In this document: one piece after another, positions 1-6,882 of the stretch
Position numbering within the stretch: position 1 is the first letter of the stretch
How the letters are laid out: the number at the start of each line of letters is the position of its first letter
NCBI RefSeq assembly: GCF_000336915.1
Contig: NZ_AOMD01000029.1
Span: forward strand, 62,001 to 126,000
DNA: 64,000 bases
Source: Halococcus saccharolyticus DSM 5350
Lineage (GTDB): Archaea; Halobacteriota; Halobacteria; Halobacteriales; Halococcaceae
Direction: 5' to 3'
Position numbers and translations under genes: made by a program
The notes under the pieces: model-generated
Databases searched by the model: none
What the model saw: the letters and a program-made list of their open reading frames with translations, nothing else
What the model was told of the DNA's origin: nothing

Positions 1-41
1 AGAGGGTTGCAGTTATCAGTATTGGCGGTGTAGGTGTCTAC

Positions 42-329
42 ATGCCTGAAGAAGTCCTGTTCAAATCGGAAAGCGATCAGAGTCAGGAAGAGATCGCAGC
101 ATACCTTCGCCGTGTAGCCGATAAGTTGGAACAAGGGGATGCGATCACACTCAAATCGGGATCCGAGTCCGTGACGATGGAGCCGCCAGCTCGCCCGACG
201 TTCGAGGTCAAAGCCGAGCGTGAGGGACCGACGAATGGGCCCGGTGAATTAAGTATCGAGTTCGAACTCGAATGGGACGAGAACGGCAGTGAGGGAGATG
301 GGGAAGGTGGCCAACTAGAAATCGAGTAA
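42..329 (+). CDS. amphi-Trp domain protein
   Basis: This 95-aa acidic protein fits the haloarchaeal amphi-Trp domain family, whose function is not established. The N-terminus (MPEEVLFKSE) leads into an amphipathic helix at about residues 14-32 (EEIAAYLRRVADKLEQG). Short strands follow, including LSIEFELEW near residue 70, where the family's conserved tryptophan lies, and then a Gly/Glu-rich acidic tail. The length is normal for the family and the ATG at 42 is the only good start. It stands alone, with no operon partner visible. Family assignment is by recognition of the overall pattern, and any role in binding is unknown. Confidence 0.8.
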   Translation: MPEEVLFKSESDQSQEEIAAYLRRVADKLEQGDAITLKSGSESVTMEPPARPTFEVKAEREGPTNGPGELSIEFELEWDENGSEGDGEGGQLEIE

Positions 330-471
330 TCAACTACTGCCCCGTATCTCATGCATACTGCGTGAATTGGCGAAACGGTGTCAGGAAGTGCGTGCGAGGT
401 GTAGTGGGGTATCCTACTGTCCATACAAAAACAACTGCCAGGTACAAGGGACGTGTCCCAGCGGTAGATTA

Positions 472-1218
472 TTACTCGGGAAGGCTTGCACGGATAGAAC
501 GACAGATCGCAGGTTCTAACCCGGTATTCCGATATCCCGCTGCGAGATTGAGATCGATAGCCCAGAATCGGTTTTCCGCATCCCGGACGAAATCGACCCC
601 GAGACCTCGAAGGTCGGTTCGTTCGACGAGACGCTGGAGGCGGGCGGTAAGCCCCGGTCTGGCTCGAGCCTTGCTGAGGAATCGCTTTGGGCCGTACAGT
701 TTCGACGTGACGCGCCTGCCCTCCGTCTGTATGCACTCCCCATCGTTGACGGCATAGTACTTGTAATCGACCGGATTCGTCGGGACGAGTTCTTGATAGA
801 AGTCCCCATCGCCGTTCAGTTCGGGCTCACCATTCCAGATGTAGTAGTCCTTTGCAACGTACTCTCCCGCGGGTTTCTCAAACGTCACTGTGGGGGTATT
901 AAATCCCACTTCCTCAAGCGCTTGCAGACAGATCAGGCGGGAGCTAAACGCTATCGTTGCAGGGAGATTGTTCCACAGAGGTATACCCGTTCTCCGGGCG
1001 TGGTCAAGAGAAGGGAGCGTGACCGGGAAGAATTGCTTGTTGACAAGTAGTGAGAGGTCGTCGAGTTTACTCGACGAGATTTCGGAGCGAGGATCGAAGA
1101 ATCGGACAGCATAACCGGATTCACGAAGGCGGTCGGCGACTGCGGAGAACACTGGCTGATCCGCAGAGCAGAGGATACCGATTCGGTCGGCAGCATTCCG
1201 TGTCATCTCTACTGCCAA
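472..1218 (-). CDS. ATP-grasp domain protein (RimK-like)
   Basis: This 248-aa protein looks like a compact ATP-grasp ligase. An N-terminal Rossmann-like pre-ATP-grasp segment (RIGILCSADQPVF) is followed by a central part with LEEVGFNTPTVTFEKP, typical of the ATP-grasp entry region. The C-terminal piece GLGVDFVRD...FWAIDLN resembles the metal-binding end of the fold, with Asp in place of the more usual Glu before the Asn. Substrate is unknown; relatives join an amino acid to a carboxylate. The start may be the Met at 1218 or the second Met at 1206. It is divergent from the TrkA-C gene, and the palindrome at 1305-1331 lies in the shared promoter region. Confidence 0.7.
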   Translation of the reverse strand: MAVEMTRNAADRIGILCSADQPVFSAVADRLRESGYAVRFFDPRSEISSSKLDDLSLLVNKQFFPVTLPSLDHARRTGIPLWNNLPATIAFSSRLICLQALEEVGFNTPTVTFEKPAGEYVAKDYYIWNGEPELNGDGDFYQELVPTNPVDYKYYAVNDGECIQTEGRRVTSKLYGPKRFLSKARARPGLTARLQRLVERTDLRGLGVDFVRDAENRFWAIDLNLAAGYRNTGLEPAICRSIRASLPE

Positions 1219-1304
1219 ATAGTGTCTGAACCGGATAGCACTTGGCCGTCAGGCTCTGAAACGTGGGGAGAAACCAACAGACGAAATCAGTCAGTGGAAG
1301 GGCG

Positions 1305-1331
1305 TGCGAGATACGCGCCCTGTATCTTGCA
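1305..1331. promoter_or_regulatory. 27-base palindrome between divergent genes
   Basis: The left arm TGCGAGATAC and right arm GTATCTTGCA are complementary except for one G/T position and enclose a 7-base centre (GCGCCCT). A closely related element lies at 2302-2330. The site is between the divergent ATP-grasp gene (start 1218) and the TrkA-C gene (start 1444), so a regulator-binding site is plausible. An insertion remnant is the alternative. Confidence 0.5.
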
Positions 1332-1443
1332 TAGACGCGTCCGATCTGCACATTTCCCGTCAGTAATGGCGTGACCGATGCAGAGCGTGCACTCTCTACG
1401 TGGGGTGGTGAATGTTTACAGATATGGGGATCCACATCTCGGT

Positions 1444-2202
1444 ATGGTTGCCACGTATCCAATACTGTCACTACTGGTCATCTTCGCGCTCTCATTGTTG
1501 ATTGTGCGTATTGGCTCGATCGCGCTGGAGATGACAGGCCTCTCTCCAGATATATCCTCCTTCCAAGCCGCATCAGCATTCTCTGGAGCGGGATACACGA
1601 CCGATGAGGCCGAACGGACTGTCGCCACGACAGGCCGCCGCAAAACTGTGAAGGCGCTCATTCGCCTTGGCAGTATTGGACTCCTCGGTGCGATTTCGTC
1701 GCTTATCCTTTCGTTCACGCGTACTGGTGGCGAAAACCTGTTGAACTTACTGTATATTCTCGGTGGTGCCGGTGTAATCATTCTGTTCGCACGGAGTCAG
1801 TGGTTCAACCGCCTCGTTACGCCACTCATTGAGTGGGGGCTTGGTAAGACGACAGAGTTGGAGGTCACGGATTACGCCCAATTACTCGGGTTGCAGCGCG
1901 AGTATCGTGTAGCGGAGGTGGAAATCAACACGAGTGATTGGCTGGCAGAGAAGACGATCACCGAATTGGATTTACCGAGCGAAGGTGTGTTAATACTCGG
2001 CATCCGCCGAGATGACTCATACATTGGTGCGCCGCAACCAGATGTGGAGACGAAACCGGGGGACACGCTTGTCCTCTACGGGAAACAAGACCGTCTCAAA
2101 GAATTGTCAGACCGTCTCACTGGAGATACAATGGCTCGGGGAGATGCTGTTGAAGACCACGAAGAAACGCTCGAAGAGCAAAAACAGCTCATTGAACAAT
2201 AA
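1444..2202 (+). CDS. membrane protein with C-terminal TrkA-C (RCK) domain
   Basis: The protein has two parts. The first roughly 110 residues hold about three hydrophobic helices (PILSLLVIFALSLLIVRIG; LGSIGLLGAISSLIL; ILGGAGVIILF). The C-terminus is a TrkA-C/RCK-C ligand-binding domain, with EYRVAEVEIN, LAEKTITELDLPSEGVLILGI and PGDTLVLYGKQDRL. RCK-C domains gate potassium or other ion transporters in response to nucleotides. Here the domain is tethered to a small membrane anchor rather than a full channel. The ATG at 1444 begins directly at the first helix; an upstream in-frame ATG at 1378 would add an unlikely hydrophilic extension. The C-terminal tail is charged and Gln-rich. Confidence 0.75.
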   Translation: MVATYPILSLLVIFALSLLIVRIGSIALEMTGLSPDISSFQAASAFSGAGYTTDEAERTVATTGRRKTVKALIRLGSIGLLGAISSLILSFTRTGGENLLNLLYILGGAGVIILFARSQWFNRLVTPLIEWGLGKTTELEVTDYAQLLGLQREYRVAEVEINTSDWLAEKTITELDLPSEGVLILGIRRDDSYIGAPQPDVETKPGDTLVLYGKQDRLKELSDRLTGDTMARGDAVEDHEETLEEQKQLIEQ

Positions 2203-2301
2203 GCACACCCATCGAACGGATATTTCAGCAAATGTATCATAGTAATAGGATTTCAACAGAACCGAGATTCATCGGTCTGTATCGTTATCGTGGCTATCTA
2301 T

Positions 2302-2330
2302 GTGCAAGATACGCGCTTTGTATCTTGCAC
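2302..2330. promoter_or_regulatory. 29-base perfect palindrome in a 347-base gap
   Basis: GTGCAAGATAC and GTATCTTGCAC are perfect 11-base complements around GCGCTTT. This is a second copy of the element at 1305-1331, with the same 7-base spacer length. Half of the motif (GTGCAAGATACG) recurs at 43489-43500. The remainder of the gap 2203-2493 shows no gene. Confidence 0.55.
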
Positions 2331-2493
2331 GCCGATTTCAACAGATACCCAATCTGCGATGTTGGAAAGTACGAAGACTTCAGCGAATCTCTCTAACACC
2401 CCGTCGTCGATATGTATTCGACGTGCAGAAACGACGTTTTGTATGGATGTGAGCGGCTCTTATTCCGATTCTCGATAGAACCATTCCGCTACA

Positions 2494-2549
2494 CTTATCT
2501 GTTTCCGACCGTATATTGGTAGTACGGGGAAGCGCCCCGGAGAACACCT
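2494..2549 (+). promoter_or_regulatory. repeated promoter/leader cassette, copy A
   Basis: First of four homologous cassettes. TATA-like CTTATC at 2494 lies 56 bases before the ATG at 2550. The core has CCGACCGTATATTGGTA and then the small dyad GGGG-AAGCG-CCCC. GGAG, a Shine-Dalgarno match, follows, and the cassette ends in AACACCTATGG across the start codon. From the TATA spacing, transcription should start about 30 bases before the ATG, placing the second dyad in the mRNA leader. Confidence 0.75.
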
Positions 2550-3050
2550 ATGGAACGGAACCAGCCGAACGCGGACGACAGCGAAGAACAGAGCGAAACC
2601 GAACCGTTCGCAGACGCGCCCCTCGATCCCGAGGCTATTCTCGGGACTCGGACCTTCGAGAGCGTGCTGTTCTCGGAGGAACACGCGGAGCGAACGGTGC
2701 CCGTCGACGCCCGAACGGGCGAACGTACCCGGCAGATCGAGGATAGCGTCGAGCGAGCGGAGGCATTTGTCGCTGACGACCCCCGACGAGTCGCCGTCCC
2801 GCAGCGAACGGAGGCGATGGTCGAGACACAGAGCGCGCCTTACGTCTCGACGATATTCTACGATTCCAAGGTTGTACGCGGCAAAATCACCGACAAAGGT
2901 GAGTATGGTCGCCCGACCTTCGCGAACAACGGTCACGACCTGGAATGGACCTACCGAGCAGCTACTCAGTCGGACCAATACGACGTCGAGCTCGTCGAGG
3001 CTGATTACGAGACGGGTGACGTCACGATCACGGTGGAGGAGGTGGCCTAA
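2550..3050 (+). CDS. hypothetical protein of the cassette module
   Basis: This 166-aa acidic protein is not recognised. The first 30 residues are Glu/Asp-rich and probably disordered. The centre has a charged helical part (residues about 50-90), and the C-terminal half looks like a small beta-rich domain (YVSTIFYDSKVVRGKI; DVELVEADYETGDVTITVEEV). No cysteine motif, membrane segment or signal peptide is seen. The start is fixed by the conserved cassette with GGAG eight bases upstream. The next gene begins two bases after the stop, so the two are cotranscribed. Its position at the head of a module with partition genes suggests a plasmid or viral protein. Confidence 0.7.
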   Translation: MERNQPNADDSEEQSETEPFADAPLDPEAILGTRTFESVLFSEEHAERTVPVDARTGERTRQIEDSVERAEAFVADDPRRVAVPQRTEAMVETQSAPYVSTIFYDSKVVRGKITDKGEYGRPTFANNGHDLEWTYRAATQSDQYDVELVEADYETGDVTITVEEVA

Positions 3051-3051
3051 G

Positions 3052-3402
3052 ATGGGTGCAGCGTCGTTTTTCACCAAAGCGTTCGGCAGTGACGCCGACG
3101 AAGCGTTCCGTCGAGCGGTTGAGGAGGCTGAATACCGTCACGGGAAGGCGGGATACACCGGGACGATCGCCGAAAAGCCCGGCTACACCGTGATCCCCAA
3201 CTCGGAGCACAAGAACCGAGACAAGGAGAAATACGCGAACAGCCTCATGGCCGAGCAAGACGACCGGATAGACGACAAGTGGGGGAACGCCGGAGCGATC
3301 AACCTCAGCGGGACGCAGGCGGCCCAGCGCTACCGCAAGCGCAACGGGCTCAAAGGCAATCACGGATCGGTATGGCTGTTCTTCGGAATGGCTAGCTGCT
3401 GA
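3052..3402 (+). CDS. hypothetical protein, haloarchaeal plasmid/virus type
   Basis: This is a 116-aa protein. The N-terminal segment SFFTKAFGSDADEAFRRAVEEAEYRHGKAGYTGTI is split by a Gly-Tyr-Thr-Gly motif. Proteins of this type (a DADEAF...A..YRHG...GYTGTIAEK pattern) are common in haloarchaeal mobile elements, but I know no function for them. The ATG at 3052 follows the stop of the upstream gene by one base, with GGAGG inside the upstream gene at 3037-3041 as ribosome site. The C-terminus is basic (RYRKRNGLKGNH), which may indicate nucleic-acid contact. Confidence 0.65.
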   Translation: MGAASFFTKAFGSDADEAFRRAVEEAEYRHGKAGYTGTIAEKPGYTVIPNSEHKNRDKEKYANSLMAEQDDRIDDKWGNAGAINLSGTQAAQRYRKRNGLKGNHGSVWLFFGMASC

Positions 3403-3465
3403 CGGCTCGCCAATTCGCGGCTTCCGCTCGATCGAGCGATTCCTTCAAAATACCGTTCCGACATA

Positions 3466-3521
3466 TTTATCCGTGCCCGACCGTTTATTGGTAATACGGG
3501 GAAGCGTCCCGGAGAACACCT
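3466..3521 (+). promoter_or_regulatory. repeated promoter/leader cassette, copy B
   Basis: TTTATC at 3466 lies 56 bases before the ATG at 3522, the same spacing as copies A and C. It carries GACCGTTTATTGGTAATACG and then GGGG-AAGCG-TCCC. In the last dyad a C is replaced by T, which keeps a G-U pair in RNA. GGAG and AACACCTATGG follow. Confidence 0.75.
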
Positions 3522-3566
3522 ATGGGACGGATTCAACGCGATACGATCGGTCAGGAGGCTCGATAG
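3522..3566 (+). CDS. 14-codon leader ORF ahead of the next gene
   Basis: The cassette ATG at 3522 opens an ORF that reads MGRIQRDTIGQEAR and stops at 3564-3566. One base later comes the ATG of the 243-aa gene at 3568. The leader ORF contains the Shine-Dalgarno match CAGGAGG (3551-3557), placed correctly for the downstream start. The cassette's start codon is therefore separated from the main gene by a short peptide, suggesting translational coupling or a leader-peptide control. It could instead be a decayed N-terminus. The peptide is too short to assign a function. Confidence 0.45.
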   Translation: MGRIQRDTIGQEAR

Positions 3567-3567
3567 T

Positions 3568-4299
3568 ATGCCCACGAAACCACGGCTCCCCGATGGTTTC
3601 GACCTGCCGACGGCGGTCAACGGGTGGATTCACGACCCGGATGATCGCACGAACGGCCACTGCTGGCAGTACGAGCAGGGCGAGCGACCGCTCGCGATTC
3701 GGGTATTCGAGTCGCTCGGGAACAGCTACGCAGCAGTCACCGACGACCGCACGAGCGGGTTAGAAAGCAAAGAGCGAATCGTCGACCTCGATCATGACGA
3801 TCGCGGGGATCTATCCCACGAGGAGGCCATCGTGACGGCGATTGAGGCCGCGATCGAGTGGATGAACAACTACAGTGAGGGCGAGTGGTCGCACCCACGA
3901 ATCCACGAGGCGGCGTTTCAGCCGCCAGTTGGCTACGAGCTCGCCAGCTACCGGATCAACAGCCGAACGACCACAATCCTGTATCACCAAACCGACGCTC
4001 GCGAAGTCGATCGGCTCGCCGGTGGCAACTTCCCCGACGAGATGAGTGCCGACTCGTGCCCGTATCTGAAAGTCGAGACGTGGGCCGGGAGCGGGAACTC
4101 GACGGTCGCACTCGCCCCTTCGAAGGGTGCTCACGACAATGAGCAGCAGGAGATCGCCGATCCGCCCGAGGAGTGCGGTATCGAGGTTGCACTCACTACC
4201 GCCCGCGAGTTCGCTCGCTCGTTCATCGACGGCGACGACCCGGTTCCCGCCGATCCCACCGGGCAAACCAGTCTCGGTCGGTTTGCCAGCCAGGGATAG
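3568..4299 (+). CDS. hypothetical protein
   Basis: This 243-aa acidic soluble protein is not recognised. It begins MPTKPRLPDGFDLPTAVNGW, contains WQYEQGERPLAIRVFES near residue 35, and has a helical stretch EEAIVTAIEAAIEWMNNY near residue 90. The later part, YRINSRTTTILYHQTD and YLKVETWAGSGNSTVALAPS, suggests beta strands. There are no membrane segments or zinc motifs. The start at 3568 is supported by GGAGG eleven bases upstream inside the leader ORF. It stands as its own transcription unit between two copies of the promoter cassette. Confidence 0.65.
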   Translation: MPTKPRLPDGFDLPTAVNGWIHDPDDRTNGHCWQYEQGERPLAIRVFESLGNSYAAVTDDRTSGLESKERIVDLDHDDRGDLSHEEAIVTAIEAAIEWMNNYSEGEWSHPRIHEAAFQPPVGYELASYRINSRTTTILYHQTDAREVDRLAGGNFPDEMSADSCPYLKVETWAGSGNSTVALAPSKGAHDNEQQEIADPPEECGIEVALTTAREFARSFIDGDDPVPADPTGQTSLGRFASQG

Positions 4300-4331
4300 C
4301 GCCGGAAACGGGTCGTAGTTGAGACGAAGAC

Positions 4332-4387
4332 TTTATCCGTATCCGACCGTATATTGGTAATACGGGGAAGCGCCCCGGTGAACACCT
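4332..4387 (+). promoter_or_regulatory. repeated promoter/leader cassette, copy C
   Basis: This is the best-conserved copy. TTTATC at 4332 is 56 bases from the ATG at 4388. CGTAT-ATTGGTA-ATACG forms a perfect dyad around the predicted transcription start, followed directly by GGGG-AAGCG-CCCC. GGTGA (Shine-Dalgarno) and ACACCT precede ATGG. Confidence 0.8.
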
Positions 4388-5287
4388 ATGGCAACGACAC
4401 AAACCACCTCGGAGCGTGCGAGCTCGCAAGAGAGTGCGAGTGACGAGGACAGCACCGAGACAATCGAGGTCCCCGAACGGTACGCTCGTGAGATCGACGC
4501 CCGCGAGCGCTTGCACAAGGCGTGTCCCGTGGACGTGTATGTAGCCGGGATCAATCCCCGGTATTCGTGGCCGAACCGACTCGTCGCAGCGAATGAAGCC
4601 CGCCCGAGCGTGGCCGACAGCGCCGACTCAGTAATCGTTGATTCCGTGGTCAACGATCCCTACTACGCCGTCGAGGACGTGCTCGACGCGGCTCACAAAC
4701 TCGACGCCGAGTACGTGGTCGGCAAGGATTGGCCGCCCGAATCGGACCCCGCAGGCGAGGGTATCCACGCAGCGGATGCCTACGAGTGGTTCCTCGGCGA
4801 ATACACGAGTCACGAGTGCGAGGCCGACGTGATCGTGCCGATCGCACCGCCGTTCGACTCGGGGAGTCTGAATTGTCTCTCGAAAGTGGACCACTTCGCG
4901 CTCGGCGGGATGCGTGACATGAGCGGCGAGCAGCAGGTTACTCACATTCGGGACTTTCGCAGGGTCGCAGGCTACGACGTCGACGTTCACGGCCTGGGTG
5001 TCGGGACGTCCGCCGAGCTCATCGGAGCGATCCGCGAGTCCGTCGAGGACGATCCTGAGAAGCCACTGCTCGACAGTTTCGATATTTCGACGCCGGAGAA
5101 CGCCGTCAGCAAGGGCAAAATCCCGGATAAGTCGTGGCAGCAACACCGCGTATCGTTCCCCACGGGTGAGGATTCGACGACCATGCGCGCGGGGTTCGCC
5201 GAGTCGATCGCGCGGATGCTTGAGTACGAGCTCTCGCCGGGTTGTGACGACGAAATACTAAAGCAGGCGGGCTTCGCGACGTTCTGA
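4388..5287 (+). CDS. TGT-like base-exchange enzyme (DpdA-like candidate)
   Basis: The 299-aa protein keeps the tRNA-guanine transglycosylase barrel signatures. SVIVDS (Asp85) matches the TDSGG strand. FALGGM (170-175) matches the ALGGLAVGE loop, HGLGVGTSAELIGAI (201-215) matches MGVGTPEDL, and LLDSFDIST (227-235) matches the DMFDCVLPTR strand with the nucleophilic aspartate. The CXCXXC zinc site of true TGTs is absent, and a 30-residue acidic tail precedes the barrel. TGT-fold enzymes swap guanine for a 7-deazaguanine, in tRNA or, for DpdA, in DNA. Its place in a plasmid-like module with a ParB-fold gene favours DNA as substrate, but that is inference. No other 7-deazapurine gene is seen nearby. 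Confidence 0.7.
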   Translation: MATTQTTSERASSQESASDEDSTETIEVPERYAREIDARERLHKACPVDVYVAGINPRYSWPNRLVAANEARPSVADSADSVIVDSVVNDPYYAVEDVLDAAHKLDAEYVVGKDWPPESDPAGEGIHAADAYEWFLGEYTSHECEADVIVPIAPPFDSGSLNCLSKVDHFALGGMRDMSGEQQVTHIRDFRRVAGYDVDVHGLGVGTSAELIGAIRESVEDDPEKPLLDSFDISTPENAVSKGKIPDKSWQQHRVSFPTGEDSTTMRAGFAESIARMLEYELSPGCDDEILKQAGFATF

Positions 5288-5340
5288 CAGGCGAATGTCG
5301 ATCCCCTGACCGGATCGACGGCAAGGGTAGGCCGACAGTT

Positions 5341-5393
5341 TTTTACCGGATTCCCCCGTATATTGGTAGCGTAGTCGATTCAGGTGAACACCT
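5341..5393 (+). promoter_or_regulatory. repeated promoter/leader cassette, copy D (divergent)
   Basis: It keeps TTTTACCGG, CCCCGTATATTGGTA and the end AGGTGAACACCTATGG, but the second dyad is replaced by unrelated sequence (GCGTAGTCGATTC). The TATA-to-ATG distance is about four bases shorter than in copies A-C. It shows which parts are dispensable. Confidence 0.65.
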
Positions 5394-6530
5394 ATGGTAC
5401 AATCAGGAATCCAGACCATGAGCACAGAACCAGAGCAGCAGGAGCAAGAACCGCTACCGATCCAGCACGTTCAGACCGTTGAGGTCCGGCAGAAAACGGG
5501 AACGGACGAATACCGAGCCACCATCACGGAGGCGGTGAAAGCCGCCGGACTCGACGAGGGTGCAACGTTCCAGTTCAAGCCTCACGAGATCGAGGAGCTC
5601 GGCGTGATCCCGGCACTCGGGGCGGCGGCAGACGAGGACGCCCCGCGTGACCGGTACACTCGAACGGCGACGACCGACGGAAAAGCCTCAATTCGGATCG
5701 CACTGCCGAAGGAGGTGGTCGAAGCGCTTGAATCCCATACCGAGGGCGAGCACGACGAGGAGCATCCGCTGGTAATCGACGTGTTTGCGGGCGAGCGGAT
5801 GATCGCTCTCGCCCCCGCCGGGGGGTTCGACGTTCCGATCGAGGCGCTACCCGAGGACCCCGATCGTGTCGTTGACGACAGTCGCGACGTCCTTCGGCTT
5901 ACACCCGTCCAGACGGCCCGACCGCGTGTGAGGGGATCGGATGAAGACGGGCAGAGTCGTATGACCGTGCTGACGGCGACGACGGCGATTCGGGCAGCCG
6001 GACTCGCCTCGGAGGTTGACGACCCACACTCAGTGAGCTACCACCCCGAGGCCGCCGAGTCACTCGGGGGACTCATCCCAGCAGTCGGCTATCGGCGACA
6101 AGCCGGTGCCGCGGATCCTGAGTATGCGGTCTATCGCGAACATGGACGTGGGGATGATGTACCGTATGAGGGGTATTCGGTGACTCTTCCCGCTGAAATG
6201 GTTGAGGCTCTTGGTATCTCGGTCGATGAGCTTGAGGGGCTCAGTCGACGCGAGCGGCCTGAGATCACCGTCTATGCAGCGGAGGGGATGCTCGGGTTCA
6301 AGACGCCGATCGTCCGCAAAATTCCGGTTGAGCGCGACCGAACGAGCGAGCTCACCGACGTTGCTGGGATCGGCGAGGCTGTCGCCGATCGGCTTCGTGA
6401 GCGCGGCTACAGCTCACCCGAGGACCTGGTAGGAATCACTCGCGAGGAGTTGCTCGAGATCGAGGGCCTGTCATCGACTCGTGTCGATAGAGTTCTCGAC
6501 GACCTCAGTGCGCGCTCAGGAGAATCATGA
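5394..6530 (+). CDS. helix-hairpin-helix DNA-binding protein with two repeat domains
   Basis: The 378-aa protein has an internal duplication and a C-terminal HhH domain. Both halves carry an AbrB-like pattern (IRIALPKEVVEAL near residue 100; YSVTLPAEMVEALGI near 262), each preceded by a conserved 'A.R.AGL' helix and 'E.LG.IPA.G' segment. The last 60 residues (TDVAGIGEAVADRLRERGY; LLEIEGLSSTRVDRVLDDL) are two helix-hairpin-helix motifs, which bind DNA non-specifically. The start is fixed by cassette D. Its stop overlaps the next start (ATGA). It probably binds DNA for the element; the precise role is unknown. Confidence 0.7.
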   Translation: MVQSGIQTMSTEPEQQEQEPLPIQHVQTVEVRQKTGTDEYRATITEAVKAAGLDEGATFQFKPHEIEELGVIPALGAAADEDAPRDRYTRTATTDGKASIRIALPKEVVEALESHTEGEHDEEHPLVIDVFAGERMIALAPAGGFDVPIEALPEDPDRVVDDSRDVLRLTPVQTARPRVRGSDEDGQSRMTVLTATTAIRAAGLASEVDDPHSVSYHPEAAESLGGLIPAVGYRRQAGAADPEYAVYREHGRGDDVPYEGYSVTLPAEMVEALGISVDELEGLSRRERPEITVYAAEGMLGFKTPIVRKIPVERDRTSELTDVAGIGEAVADRLRERGYSSPEDLVGITREELLEIEGLSSTRVDRVLDDLSARSGES

Positions 6531-6880
6531 TGTCCTCGCAGAACGGATCAGCACCGCCGAAACCGGAGTCGGTCGAAGAAATCGTCCGTGGGTACGCACC
6601 GCCCGGCCAGCCGTGGCCGACACTTCCGGCCTTTCACTCCGAGTCAGGGTGGTCGTTCAGTACGGTTCACCGGCGCACCTGTCCGAGTCGGGAGGGGGAG
6701 ACCCAACTTTGCCCGAGCACTGGTGAGGAGGTTCCCCTCACGGAGCCGCACATCTGTATCACAGCCCGTCGCGACGAGTGGCCTGATTCACCAAGCTCGA
6801 CAGCGGAGTTCAAACAGTTCGTCTTTCGGACGCGAGACGAGCTCAGGCAGTGGTTCGAGGAAGACGCCGAGGGCACGTAA
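6527..6880 (+). CDS. hypothetical protein with paired cysteines
   Basis: This 117-aa protein overlaps the HhH gene by four bases (ATGA), so it is translationally coupled. It contains CPSREGETQLCPSTGEE at about residues 52-68 and a later HICI, giving three cysteines and a histidine that could bind a metal. The C-terminal part (FKQFVFRTRDELRQWFEED) is a charged helix. The gene is not recognised. The following ParB-fold gene starts two bases after its stop, making a three-gene operon with the HhH protein. Confidence 0.6.
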   Translation: MMSSQNGSAPPKPESVEEIVRGYAPPGQPWPTLPAFHSESGWSFSTVHRRTCPSREGETQLCPSTGEEVPLTEPHICITARRDEWPDSPSSTAEFKQFVFRTRDELRQWFEEDAEGT

Positions 6881-6882
6881 CG

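Noticed and set aside
510-535. GGTTCTAACCC resembling a tRNA T-arm
   Set aside because: It lies in the coding region of the ATP-grasp gene and no cloverleaf can be built around it.
2767-3051. Upstream extension of the 116-aa gene at 3052 by 95 codons
   Set aside because: It overlaps the 2550 gene completely in another frame, is Arg/Ser-rich and unlike haloarchaeal protein. The ATG at 3052 directly after the upstream stop is far better.
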